The translations under genes were made by a program, and so were the position numbers. Shown here piece by piece: positions 10,138 to 23,100 of a stretch of DNA of 64,000 nt. The stretch is from the NCBI GenBank assembly GCA_013397935.1, contig VZRN01000631.1, positions 2,743,484 to 2,807,483 of the forward strand, read 5' to 3'. The stretch's first letter is position 1. Each line of letters begins with the position of its first letter. The DNA comes from Dasyornis broadbenti (Eukaryota; Chordata; Aves; Passeriformes; Dasyornithidae). The notes beneath the pieces were generated by a model. The model did no database searches, was not told the DNA's origin, and saw only the letters and a program-made list of their open reading frames with translations.

Positions 10138-13100
10138 AGACACCTCACAGGCAGCACCACACCCAACTCAGCTCTCTGCCCTCCCACCCTAGTGCAGAGC
10201 CAGCAATTCCAAAACATGGGCCAAATTCCATTTGAGGGCACACAGCTCAGCTCTGCACTGGTTACCTGTGACTGCACTCGATTTAACACTAAATGAAAAT
10301 AAAATTCACCCTGGAAGATGATTCTGTGAAATAGGATTATTCTTTTTGAGTCAGAGTTACCAACCCCAAAGGGATTTCCAACCCCTGCTATTGCTGGCAG
10401 CTGAAGGGGCAGGAAAACCAAGTGGGGAATGTCCAGGTACGCAAAGACCTTCCAGCACTCTCCCTACTTTCCACCTCATTCTCACAAGTCTTGTGTCTTG
10501 ACAAATAAAACTCTGCAAAGCCTGCAAAAACCTTTGAATTCCTCAGGCAAAAGAAATTCTGGAAGGGCCAAGTATAAGGATGAAAGAGCCAAGTCTGTAG
10601 ATGAGATGCCTGAAGGTTTCTCAAAACAGAGCACAAAGTTATCCAAAGAAGCTGCACATCACAATTTATCTGCTTACGCAAATCATCTTGCAATACCCAG
10701 CCAGTTTCCATGATGGAGTTAGATTTTGGGATTTTTCTTTAAATAACAGTTTTAATAAAACCTCACTCAAGCACATTATCTACACAATAGCACAGAGATG
10801 CTGAAAATCTGCGTCTCTTTTATTTGTGAGTTGTGTTCCATCCTAACTCACCGCCACAAGTCCTTTTCATACATGACCCATTCAACACAGGCCTTCAGCT
10901 CTGCTATTTCCTTCAGGCAACATCCTGTAAAATAATGGAAAAGGTCATAGCCTGATAAATTATTTGTAATTTGTAGATGGCTGTGGGTACAATGCACTTG
11001 CCATAAATGAGAACAAAGGGCAGAGGCAGAAGGACATACTTGGTAAAGTACTTGTGAATTTTTTTTAATCCTTAACCAATCTCTGGTTTCAAAGAACAGT
11101 TTGAAATGAATTAAAAGTTTGGTTCAGGTGGCAGGGAGCAGTCTCTCTCCTCTCTCCTGGCTACTTACTGTTGAACAGGGTCCAAGGCTTGTAAAGTCCA
11201 GATCTAAAAATCCTTTTGAGCATCCAGTAAGTCTATTCAACTTGCTGAAACAGTAGAAATAATCTCAGGAAAACACTCCAGACCACAGCAGAAGTTCTTT
11301 CCAGCCATTTCGGTGAGGATTAGTGGAAGCAGAAGGGGAGGGAAGATCAGATGACCACTAGTAAAGATGGGGGAAGCAAAGAACAAGAGGAGCTGTTCAT
11401 TTGTCTCGGTGAGGACACACAAGCACAGCCCAAGTGTGCGTTTCTTATTTTTTCTTTAATCTACACAAATCACTTCTCAAATGCACTGAGGGATCTGACA
11501 ATCATTTCCCCCAGACTGCTTTTTTAAGCCTAGCACATTTTTTACAGCAATTCTGGAACTCTGACAGTCTTTTAGGTTTTTTGTTTGTTTGGGTTATGGC
11601 TTTTTGGAGGGAGTGAGTGGGGTATTGTGTAAGGGCCTGGGGTTTTTTTTTAGAACTTCCTGCAGCATAATCTCTTTGGACTCTGTATCCCACACAATTT
11701 GCTGCAGAACATCTACTTATATCCCAGCCACACAAAGAACAATCATAACAAGAAGTATTTTACTCTCTGCTACAAACACTGGTAGAATGAAATAGTAAGA
11801 TTAAGGAAAAAATAGTTAAAAATAGAACTCTTTTCTTTCCGAAGGAAGTAACATGATTTTCACCCCAGCCTCTCTTGTCATTGTTACAACAATGGTTCAT
11901 TTTAGGCCATATCTGACTGCACTTGGAATCAGGAAACCCTGGCACAAATGTGCTACAGCAGCTTGTGCTGTGTTTGTACTGAATGTCTGGCCAGCACTGC
12001 AGGTTTCAAGAGACTTGCTAGAGGTTAACAAAGCTGTTCCTGGGGGTATGTTTTCCTAGAGCACAACTCCAACCATATTCTAGTGCTCCAGAGAACTGGA
12101 AAGCTCTACAGGTTAGGAAAGTGAGGGTGATCTTCAAACCACTTCAGAGGAAGCACAAGAACTGGAGAGAAAACTGCCGCACCCTGGCATCACACATCCA
12201 CATTTCCTCTGATAAGCAGCTTCTCATTTTCCAGAACTAAGATTTCTCCTTTTCCCCTTCCTTTGTCCTTTTGAGCTTGGATTTTTAAGTCTTCCACTTC
12301 AGAAGAAAATCTTGCTGTGTTTCATGTTGGTCCTCTGGGTTTGCACCGCTTCTCCATCCAGAGTTCCTTCCAGACAGGCTCTTAAGTCCTGCAGTTTAAT
12401 GAATAAAATGCCCTGGGAAGGGGGAAAGACACCACATGATAAATGCTCGTTTTGAAAACAGCTTAAATGTTTTCTGCTCAGCGTCAAGAGTCTGAGCAAT
12501 CATTTGAAAAAGTGAGGTGGGAGGTCAGGTCCTTGTAAGAGCAGTGGGTTCTTTGATGGAAACAGGCACCAGAATTTCACCCACATCTTCCTCAGGACTC
12601 CTTCTGAACACTGAAAATAAATGTTATAGCTCGGCATGTTCCACAAGGAAGACACCAGAGGCCCCACCAGCTGTAGAAATCTGCTATATTAAAGCTCTAC
12701 ATTATCTTATCAACATGTAGAACTCTTCCTTAGCCAGTCCATTAATGCTAATGAAATCCCAACTGTGTTTCCCCATCCCTGGATCTGCCCAAGTGCAGAG
12801 CTGATTCCATTCTGAAGCAGCAAACTCTTGGCAGCCACAGCACACACCATGTCCAAAGGCTGAGTGCTTCCCCCTTCTCCAGCTGTGTGGAATATGGAAG
12901 AGATTCATCTTGCTCCAGATATGCAGCAAAGTTTCACGTTCAGGGCTCTCCACATCTCTCAGCTGAGGCCACTGGAGACTGCAGGTCTTCACTTGTCTCT
13001 CCGTTAGGATTCCTTCCCAATTTCCCTCTGCCCCAGAGCTGTAGGGGAATATTCTGGCCAAGAGAATACTCATTTCCCACAACGTCTTGAGACTATGATG

Positions 13101-15986
13101 CTCAATCTTCCTGCTGGGGTGATTTACAAGTATTTTCAAACCTCTGGAATCCTTTAAAATAAAAAGTCTTGAGCCTATGTTTAAAAACCCAAGACTGACT
13201 TCACACTGACTCCAACCGCTCCCTCAAGGAACAACGTAAAGGCTGGAATTCACCTGCACTGGATTCCTCCCAGCTGCTTCATCACATCAGCAGTTCTGGC
13301 AAATGCTTCCCAGGCAAGGGGAGCCCAGAGTTCATTCCAGCGTGTGGATCACCACAAAAGCATAAAGCTCATCAGCTTTTGAACAAATTCAATTTGTGGC
13401 CAGAGACAAAAATAACATCAGGGAGTATCCAAGACCGAGTGCCTTCATTCCCTTAATATATTTGGCCCATAATAAAAATAGAATATGGAGAGATGTGCTG
13501 CTTAAGTGCGTAAAAATCAGGGAACTTTGGGGATGATGGAAACAACTGGTTGTTTCAAAACACCGATGAGTAGCGGCTATACAGAGACAGCATTGTGAAA
13601 AACCAGTTTTCTTCATCCCCTGCACCAAAGATGTGAAGTTTCAGGTCATAGCCACCTCATCAGGACAGCAGATGCATTAGCAGAGGAAGGAATCGATTCA
13701 GTCAATAAAGGAATTGATACCTGTCTATAGTTAGAAAATGCCTCTTACAGAACAAGCTGTTCTTCTGGATCATTGAGAAATGAAAGTGTTATTGAGTTTC
13801 TAAAGACACAGATACATGTATAATTAATATTGTCTAACTGCCAGACATCTAGAGTGTTTTAGGATTTTAAATGTTCCTTTCTTTTGTTGTTTCCTTATCA
13901 AGAATGCATCTAACAGCTAGGAGGGAAGGAGGAGACATTGAAAAATTATGAATTTCCTCTATAATGAGCAGGGGGCTGGTACACAAAGTTTAAAGTGGTG
14001 GATACAGAGACTACTGAGAATCCATTGAGCAGGAAAAGCCCCACTGTGGGGTGGCAGGACAGTGGCTTTCTGGCTTCTCCCTCCCTAAAGTACAAATAAT
14101 ACCCATCCACATTCCCAATACTCGCTGAGGTTACTGAGCATAAAGGCCTCACACATGCAGAGCAGTCTGGAAAAATGCAAGCTGGATTTCTTTTGGATCA
14201 AACCCACCAAGAGATTCATCCCAACCACCAGGGGGAAGCTGGTCCCAAGGACTAAAAGGCTACTCCAGAGTAAACCCCTTGACAAACCCTGAGCCTGTGG
14301 CACTGAGAGTTCCTCTCTCCAGACCGTCACACCTAAAGGAGATGCAGGCAAAGCCTTGGAACAGGCACAGACCAAGGGCATCTGCTTCCAGCACAGTGTG
14401 GAAAGAGCAAGACAGTGTGGGGAAAGAAATGCTTAAGCTTTATGCTGCCTACTTATTTTGCTCTTTTTGAGAAGTTCAAAGCTGGCACGAACTGTGCAGA
14501 AAGATTTGCTTGGTGTGATGGAGAAAATATTTTCTTAAGAGTGTAAAAGCTTGCAAACATTTCACAAAGGAACATCCAGCTTTCACTTCACCTATTCCTT
14601 GAGAAGTTATTTTATTAAGATGGGATTTCCAGCATGAGGCAAACTTAGTGGTCTTATTCCAAGTAATCAGTTTTGTCAGCAGACCAAGTAAATAACGAAC
14701 TATGAGCCTTTTGTTACCACTGATGTCATCAAGAGGTGAAAATGTTGGCCAACTGCCATGTTTAATTCTTTGAGAGTATCTATTGAAAAGCAAAAGACAC
14801 ATAGCAGATACAATCCATATTATCAATACCATATGTTCTTAACCCTTCACTTCGTCTCAAAAGTAATTAAAAAGGGGAATTTTTGAAGAGAGTGACTAAC
14901 TTGGATTTGTCTTCCAGTTTACTCTCTCTAGTACTATCAAAAGCAAAACTTCTAAACACACAATTTTACAGCTCTTCTCTTAGGCAGTAAACCTGTTTCT
15001 CTAAGAAGCATTCACGGAGTAACAGAAGAAACAGCTTTTTTTTTTTTTTTTCTTCTATATATCAACAGATAGCAGGCATAAAAGCAGAAAAAGAAAGATA
15101 ATTCTTTAATTTTTCAAGAGAAGAGACTATGAAGGAAACTATAGGATTTTTGTAATAGATGAAGACGGGGCCCAGAAAAAAACCAAAAGAAAATTAATAA
15201 GCACCAACAGAATTAAGGTGAATTCTTATACAGTCTTGTCCCTCATAAGTAACAAACAGCCTCAAATTTACCTTGGTGTCACAGAGGTTTTATATTTTTT
15301 ATTTTGTACCAGCAAAAGTCAGGAACAGCAGGTTGAAATGAACAGAATTACACTCTTGAAATGTAGCACAAGCTGCATGTCAGCACTGTCCCTCTGCTTG
15401 CTATTTCTAGGAAGAACACAAAGCAGATTTGCTAACCACAATTCAATTACAATTAATCTAATGGCAAAAACTTCGTCTTTACCTTTCTTTCATTTGAATT
15501 TCCAAGTAATCCCTTTTTTTTCCTCTTGGATTCTTCTGAGCATAAGGTGCACAGTTTTTCTTCAGTTAAAACAGAAATAGCAGAAGATCAATACAGGTTT
15601 TCATCAGAATAATAACAACAAAATCCAATATGTCTCATGGAACCATAATTTATACTCTCCACAGAGGTGATTTCCTATTGGTAAAGTCAGTAAAAGACTT
15701 TCTTCATGAATAAGTTTGAGTTCCAAATTAAAATACAGCCTCATGAGAGCCTCTGTAGAATGGAGCACACTGGACAGACTGAGTGCCACTACGGAGGTTT
15801 TACTGCTTAGACAGCAAATCTGGTCCAGAAAACTTCACATCTGCTGCAGCACCACAAGGAATGGCACCTCAATAGAAAGTGGCCTACTGTAAACTCCATA
15901 AACGCTGTCATGGGACTGCCAGAATCAAAGGGTCACTGGAGGAACACCACACAGTTGTATCAGCATTTTGCAATACTACAAAACAC

Positions 15987-16045
15987 CCTTTGGGTCACAA
16001 CAACCCCGTGCAGCACCACAGGCGTGGGTGCAGCCAGGTGCGGAT
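15987..16045 (+). mobile_element. CR1 LINE fragment (ORF2 3' region)
   Basis: The segment starting CTTTGGGTCACAACAACCCC and continuing through GTGCAGCACCACAGG matches the avian CR1 ORF2 segment whose translation runs HF.HNNPMQRYR. Only about 60 bp is clearly alignable by eye; the flanks may be more diverged CR1. There is no open frame. Confidence 0.65.
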
Positions 16046-19000
16046 TGGGCTCTTCTCAGATACTTCAGAGTCCATAGGAATTGGGTGAACTCACCTGGAG
16101 AAGCCACCTATCCATCACAAACACATGAGTTTTCACAATTTGCCATAAAAACATTGCCAGGAACAGGAAGAATGAATTATAGCTGACAAGCACCATCTTG
16201 AAATAGGAAGGTGTTCATAGTTTGACTTTTGATCCATCTCACTCTACTGACACTCGACTCAGAAGAAGTGATGAAAAGAAGGTTCCAGGGAAGCTGAAAA
16301 AAATGAGAGATGTAAATTTTGATACTGACAAAGACTGTTCAACATAATCTCAGGGAAAACAGAGCAAGACACTCGCACTCTTTTCACATCCCTTCCAAGG
16401 GTTTGTCTCACAGGCTCAACCACATGAAACAAATTCCAGCAGTAATACTCACAACAGAAATGTTAGGATTAACACACTAGGAAAACCATCCGGAGTTGAG
16501 AATCCTAAAGTGGAGAGGTATCAATTATATTATTGTTTCTACAGCACTTCCTAGAAAAGCATTAGGTAGCCCAAGGAATGGAGCACTTCAAAATAGAAGA
16601 GCATTTTCACAGGATCGTCAGTGGATCATCCAAGAACCAAGCTCTGCTTCCTTAATTACGGAATCCCAAATGCTCTTGTATTTCCATGGGACTGGTCCTG
16701 ATAGCACCCTGAGCAGGACTGGGCTCCTGCTCACTTCTGTCCAGAAAGGATGTCAAATGAAATGTTTCTGGAATTTTAACCCAAATTCTCATTTCTGTAT
16801 GAAAGAGGTTTGCATATGATAAAATCACCCGGATTAATCACATCCACAGAGCAGAAGCACCTCATGACCACTGAGCCCAAGGCTGTGCTGAGAATTACAG
16901 CATAAAAATAGTACCCAAGAGTTTATAATCGAAGCAATTAAGGCAGAAAAAGTTACATTCTTATTAAATATAAGCCTCGTAGGCGCAGTGTAATATATTT
17001 AAATAATGACCTATCCTTGATTCCAAACTGATTTTATCAGTGTTTTTACCTTCTACTTCAGAAAAATACTACAGCGTGAGTAATTTCCCCCAGGGAAAAA
17101 GAAAAGGAATTAAGAACTGTACCTTTCAATAGAAACAGTACCTCTTAAGCCATGCTTTAACGTTTTATTAAAACTCCCGCTATCAGGGAAATGGCAAAGC
17201 CCAGATCCAAAACTTACCTGCAGGTCTCCTTGTTGCAATATGGTTTTCAGTAAACAAATATGGATTTTGAAGTTCTCTTTTAATATAACTAAAAATACAT
17301 CCTTTAGGCCAGCAGTATCCTCTGTCAAACACTGAGGTGCTAAAATTGCATTAGTAATTTTCTGTCCAGCTGTCTGGCTTGCAAAATCCCTATGCAACTC
17401 AGGAATCTGAATAGATACAATGAAGGATACACTACGTACATTTCTGCAATTACAAAGGAAATTAATGCACCTAATATTTATAATAAAATGTAAAGAATTC
17501 CTACTGTCAGAAGTAGAAAGCTTGGAATTGCCTGAATAGAAATTCCTATCTCAAGCTTGTATCCTCAACAAAAAGCAAAGAAAAATGTAGGCAAAGTGTC
17601 CCAGCCAAATGAATACTGAATCCTAATCCAGTATCATACAACACAAATTTGTAAAAGACCAGTTCTTAGCTAACCAGGCATTTGTCTTCGATTAGATTTA
17701 TTTTATTACATATATTTAGAAGAATCACTTTCCTCATCAGTCTGGACTTCAGGAAAGCACTTCAAACAAGGAGCTGGTTAAAATGGAGACAAGACTATCC
17801 CTGTAGGATGAGACACAGCGAGTCAGGGAAGAGAAAAATTGGAAAGCATTAGGCTAAGGGAAGGCCGAAATTGATTTCATTTAATAACCTTTGAAATGAA
17901 CACTGGAGAGAGGGAGGAAAGGAAAAGGAAAGAAGGAGTGTTAATGGCACAGCTCTGGGAAGACTCAGAGGTAGATGGCAGCAGCTGGACTGCACATTTC
18001 TGGTTGCAAAATTTTTGGGATTTGATACAGTTGCCCAATGTCACACAACACTTTAAGGACAAAGTCATAAATAAAACAAAATAAAATAAAATAAAATAAA
18101 ATAAAATAAAATAAAATAAAATAAAATAAAATAAAATAAAATAAAATAAAATAAAATAAAATAAAATAAAACACAGTTCCTTGCCTCTGGTAAGAGAGAT
18201 GAATTGACAGGTTTTTTTAATAGCATGTAGATGTCTCCCAAAACACCAGGTCTAACCTTCTACAAACTCCCATTTATTCTGTGTAAGCAGATATTTAAAA
18301 AGGCCTTACAGGTCACCAGCTATTAGGAGGTAAATGAATTTCTTATATTTCTCATGTTTTGAATCTAAAAACACAGGAGGTTGAAGAGTGATGCTCCCGG
18401 ACACCACAACGAAGTAACTTGAGTACAAATCCTGCCCCTAGAAATGAAATAAAAGTCAGTGTTTCTGAAGCCCTACCCAGATTCACTTATCTAGGCAGAG
18501 TTAAATGACATAATTAAAGTGTTCCCTTCAGCAGCTGATATTCCTGATTCCAACAGCACTGCAGCCCAAGTAAGATTTCAGTGTTCAGAGCCGTTGCTGC
18601 CTTTCTGGAAGGATAAAGCGTCAAAACACAGCCGAACCAAATCAGTATTTTAAAGTGCCATGAGAGGAGATGACATCACTGCAGCCCATCTGGGAGGAAG
18701 AACACGGAGCAACAGATGAGCCAAAGTCACTCCTGGCATAAAAGGATAGAGTTCCACTGACTTCAGGAAATTTATCCCAATGTTCCTGTGTGTTGCAGAG
18801 TAAAATGACACACTTCACCTAGTAGGGGTGAAATGAGGTTAAAGCCACAAAGACTGATGTAACATACTTATTTAGAGCAATTTATTATTTTCAGTGAAAA
18901 TATATTTGTAGATGCTAAAAATCAAGGCTGGGGCAGCTACTAACATGGGTCAATATGCTAAAAAAGTTGGATATTTCTGCAGAGATAAGAAAGAACATAT

Positions 19001-20026
19001 GGTCCTAATTGCCAGCTAAGGGTCCCTTTTAAAACAATTTTCCTCAATCTGATTTGCCTTACAATTACCCTAAATCCTGCCATGATTGCTCTCATGGAGC
19101 ATTCACAGAGTTTGGCTTCCCTTGAAGACGTATTTTCCTTTCCCCTGGTTACCGCCTTTATTATTGATTTTTAGATAATCCCTGCAGTTACTAGAGAAAG
19201 GTTTTGGCAAGTTTCCCTCGAGGCTGCAGACGCCTATTACCTTATCAACAGAGCATCCTTTCTCCCCTGAGCCTTCAGCCTGGGCCCTGGCTGTTTCCCT
19301 GTGCACACTCTGTGCGGGGACCAGCAGGGAGAACATTCAATATCCTCTCCCTGGCAAACAAGAAAGGCCACAGCTGCCAGCCCCAGCAGAGGGGCTGCTC
19401 AGCAGACCTGTCCCAGAGAAGAGCCTGGCTGGACCCAGCTGCAGAGAATTGAGCAATGCCCTCTCCCTCCCCACAGCAAAATGTGCTGGCAGAAATGTGG
19501 CCCATTTCACCCTCTCCTTATTGGAAGGAGATCAGACTTATTTGAAAAAGCTCCTTTTTTAACCAATGCAGAAGAACTGTCATCGGAAAAGTACTGTCAT
19601 TAACATTTTTGACACAAGAGGCTGTATCAGAGAGTTCTTTTGTCAGAGAAATAACAGACTGAATATTCTGTTAACAAATAGAAATCACCCCTGAAGACAG
19701 GGCTGCCAGCATGTAAGCTGCATTCTAAGATCTGAGTGGCTAAAATGAGAAGAAAAGCTTAAAGAAACTTCTTTGAGCTATTATCATAAAATTTAGAACT
19801 AATACCTGGCTAGAACTGACTGTGTGAACAGCCACTATGATTAAAGTATTTATTTTAGTGTAGTTTGTAGGGTTGTTTTTATTTTTGTTTGGTGGTTGTT
19901 TGGGGATTTTTAACAGAGAAAAACAACTGTGGATGGTTTTGGTTGGTTGGTTTTCTTACTGCAGAGAAGGAAGAATTGGATTATCATTTCAGATAGAGCA
20001 GTCACAGAAATATAAATATATAATAA
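16046..20026. other. Intergenic, no gene recognised
   Basis: About 4 kb of unique-looking AT-rich sequence with the ATAAA microsatellite at 18071-18170. No exon, RNA gene or LTR is recognised. Confidence 0.6.
18071..18170. repeat. (ATAAA)20 pentanucleotide microsatellite
   Basis: Exactly 100 bp made of 20 ATAAA units, with a single variant unit (ACAAA) at the second position. The near-perfect homogeneity suggests recent expansion and length polymorphism. The long - strand reading of FYFIL repeats is only a shadow of this array. Confidence 0.97.
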
Positions 20027-20072
20027 TGGTTTGGGTTGGAAGGGACCTTAAAGATAATCTACTTCCAACCCC
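20027..20072 (-). mobile_element. CR1 LINE 3' end fragment
   Basis: The + strand reads GGTTTGGGTTGGAAGGGACC and then TTAAAGATAATCTACTTCCAACCCC, the reverse complement of the CR1 3' UTR consensus. It is about 45 bp, truncated as most CR1 copies are. The usual short tail repeat is not intact on its left side. Confidence 0.8.
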
Positions 20073-20142
20073 TCAAATTTTCCTCCAAGTGAAAGAAAAA
20101 TCTCAGAAGCCAAGACCTCCTAAATATAACTAAAACGTTTTC

Positions 20143-20145
<3 letters not shown>

Positions 20146-20179
<34 letters not shown>
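20146..20179. repeat. T34 homopolymer
   Basis: An uninterrupted run of 34 T, followed directly by ATTCGC. On the - strand this is a 34-A tail after GAAT, so it may be the tail of a retroposed sequence lying to its right; no flanking duplication was found. Confidence 0.95.
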
Positions 20180-20181
<2 letters not shown>

Positions 20182-23100
20182 TCGCTATCCTATTGAGAAG
20201 ATGGGCCATTTACACCTCGGAGTGAAGACAGAGAGAGTCTGGAGGGGTACAGAGCTCCTCTGAGGAAGATTTGTGCCTTGTGTCCAAAACTAGGTAAGAG
20301 GCTCCTTTAAAGGGAGCTGTGCTCTCCCTGGTGTCCAGCTGCCACTCAGGAGAAGGCACAGAAACGCTCAGGGTTAAAAACTTCTCCCCTCCCTCCAAGC
20401 CAAGCAATCAGGAGATGTGCTGACAGAGACTGCAGCCGTGGCCCCAGGCCAGCCCCTGGAAGGCAGCAGGAGCACGACCGAGCGCTGGTGCCAGGGCCTG
20501 GCCGCTGCCCATCCCTGTCCGACAGCAGTCGCTGCAATCCCAGCGCTGGAGCTGCTCCTCCCTGCAGGGACAGGGAGCGTCGGGCTGCTGCTCTCTCCCA
20601 TCGGGCGGATGTAACACCGTCAGTGCTTTGGCTGCCTCTGCTCCTGTCCCGGCTTGCTCAGCTTCAGCGAGGCGGCTGCACAGCTGGACTGCAGTTGTGC
20701 AAATGCTGTGTCCATCCGGAGCTCCCGCTTGATCCCGAGAGGAGACAAACTGCTGGGCTTCCAGCAGCACGAATACAGCAAGTGTGGGCTGCTACCTGCC
20801 TGGGAACAGGTGATCGGAGTGAGTGTAGTGCAAAGTGGAAGCCTTTTGTTTTGGGGCTGGTTGAATGATTGATTTACAGGCATTAAATAGTGCAAGAACC
20901 TGAGTTACCTGGGGATAGTGTGTGCCAAGGGCTGAGCAGAGCCACCAGAACTACGTGGCCACTGGGAGGCTGTCCCCAGGTGCTGAGCCAGCTGACAAGA
21001 TCAGTGCAATTCCTACTGCTGCTTCCCAGTGGATTCACATGAAAAACGAGAAGGAAAAAACCACACAAAACAAACCACAAACCAGAAAATGCAAACAAAG
21101 GGAAAAAGAAAAGGAAGCCGAACAGCCCAGGAGATCAAATAAGTATCTCCTTCCTCACAGTAAAATTCTCTGTTAAATTATATTTGAAAAAAAAAGTAGG
21201 CATTTACAATGAAATTGAAACAAAATAATCACTGGTGCATGGAGATGTTTTTGACTAAGTGCAGTGGAGTTTTGCTTTCTAGCGAAGATATAAACCTGTG
21301 GCACTCTGGGGATTAGGAAGAGAAAAGCCAACAGATTTAACTCTTGCAGCACAAGTGGTTTCACTACAACGCGATACCAACACGATAAGGCAGAAACCTG
21401 ATCCCAGTGTGACTTTCACACATCAGAATGTGAATCCTGCTACTACCACATACTTTAACTCCAAACAAAGTGGCAGCTCATTTCCATGGCATATCTACGA
21501 AAAAAGTCTCACATGAGAAGAGGCTCTTGGTTTATTTATAGGCAAAACAGCTGCTTTGTGCATTCCATGATCTAGGCTGAGGCCTGCTCCCAGTCCTGCA
21601 CGCACACAGTTACCTTGTGTGGAAGTAAAACGTGGAGCTCCTTTCCAAAGCCTTTTTCACTGATGAGGCACCTCCTGTGGAACACTCCTGGGGAGCTCTA
21701 CTGGGAATTCTCTTTACTCATAAGAAAAATGGTAATTTTTGATGGTGGTGGCAGGCTAACCCAGACTGCAACTCAGGTTACTTCATTTTAGAAAACAAAA
21801 TGGTTTTCACAGTTGCTCTCCTCTCAATTTCCCTCCTGAAATGCTCATTAAAGATACAATAAACAAAAGCAAATAATAACCTCCAGTCAAATTATTAGGG
21901 GAGATGAAGATGTTTCTCACCTGCACACTGGAATGATTCCATTCATATGCATCCAGATGAAGGAATTGTCTGTCTCTGCTCATTTTAACTCTATCACTGC
22001 TCTGTTGTGCATCTGCCGCCCTGCAGCTGAACTATAAAATATTATCACTTTTCTTGGTTAACACTGGGCACATTAATGTGTGTCTGTACAAACAGGCATA
22101 AAACTCCCCCATATTATTACAAATACAAGTGGTGAGAATTTTTTCCACATTCTCTACATTTCTCTCACCCGATAATATTCATTGCAACTACAGGTTTCCA
22201 GATCTCCCTAAATATTTCATCTCCTATGGATTCACACTCTTAAATCACACCACTGAAATAGCCTACACTTCTACCCTCTTATATTTTTATGATCCTTTTA
22301 GAGGAGTTCTGTATCATTTATTTAGATTCATTATTGCTTTTCTCTCTTAAAAGCCACTTCATTTAATATAGCTACTACTTCCATTTTTTAATATATATAT
22401 AAATGGGGTGGGTGCAGGCGTGTTCTGACATCATGCTCAACATTTTGCCAAGCAGCAAGCTGCAGTTTTGCCAGTCTCACGCTGGAGGAGAAATCAATGA
22501 CAGATTCCAGGTCCTTTACATGCACACAGACTACAAAACGTCAAACAAACATAAGCAAGCAATTCCTTTTCCCTGGAATTCCAGTCCAGTATGTTTGCCC
22601 AGTTCTCAGATGTCAACATAAATCAAGGAAAGACTCAAAAGATAAAAATACAGAAAGACTTCCTACTACTTACAGAGTTTCAGAATGAATCTCTACAGTC
22701 ATGAATAATCCCAAATGAACTGTCAGCACAACACACTTTGCAAAATGGAACATTTGCACATACACTGAGTGAAAGAATGGGATAAACTCGTTGCTGGTAA
22801 TTTAGACTCTCCAAATACATTTGGGAATATTCATCAATCCGGTCAAATCTGTTCTGTAGTTTACAGAGGCACACAAAACTCATACAAAGTACTAAACACC
22901 TGCACACACTCAGGTATTAACATCAATTTTAATGATCAGTTTAATTAAAGCAGGCAAGTTCAAGCACAGACAAGCCTTGCAGTGAATTGCTGCTGAACAG
23001 AGTGGGGAGGGGGGAGGAACCACTAAGGTGTAACTCCTTTTCCCCTCTTCTTTCCCCACGCATACTCAGTCTAATCATACACAGTTGGTCCAAGCAGGAG

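Larger units (their letters stand above)
6283..15986. other. Intergenic, no gene recognised
   Basis: About 9.7 kb without a supported gene. It holds the old LINE-like stretch at 6.77-7.42 kb, the A tract at 7280-7323, an AT-rich 10-bp near-tandem (variants of AAATTAGATA) at about 8340-8380, and a CT run at 10122-10137. Open frames up to 174 codons (for example 9897-10421 on the - strand) have no recognisable motif or splice context. Confidence 0.6.

Noticed and set aside
9897..10421. 174-codon - strand frame
   Set aside because: It is the longest frame in the gene-free region, but it has no recognisable motif, no clear splice context and low-complexity composition. I could not support it as a gene.
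17965..18174. FYFIL-repeat protein on the - strand
   Set aside because: It is a direct translation of the ATAAA microsatellite.
20408..20868. Overlapping frames of 120-126 codons on both strands
   Set aside because: They are expected from a GC-rich patch with few stop codons. Neither strand shows a known protein or splice pattern.
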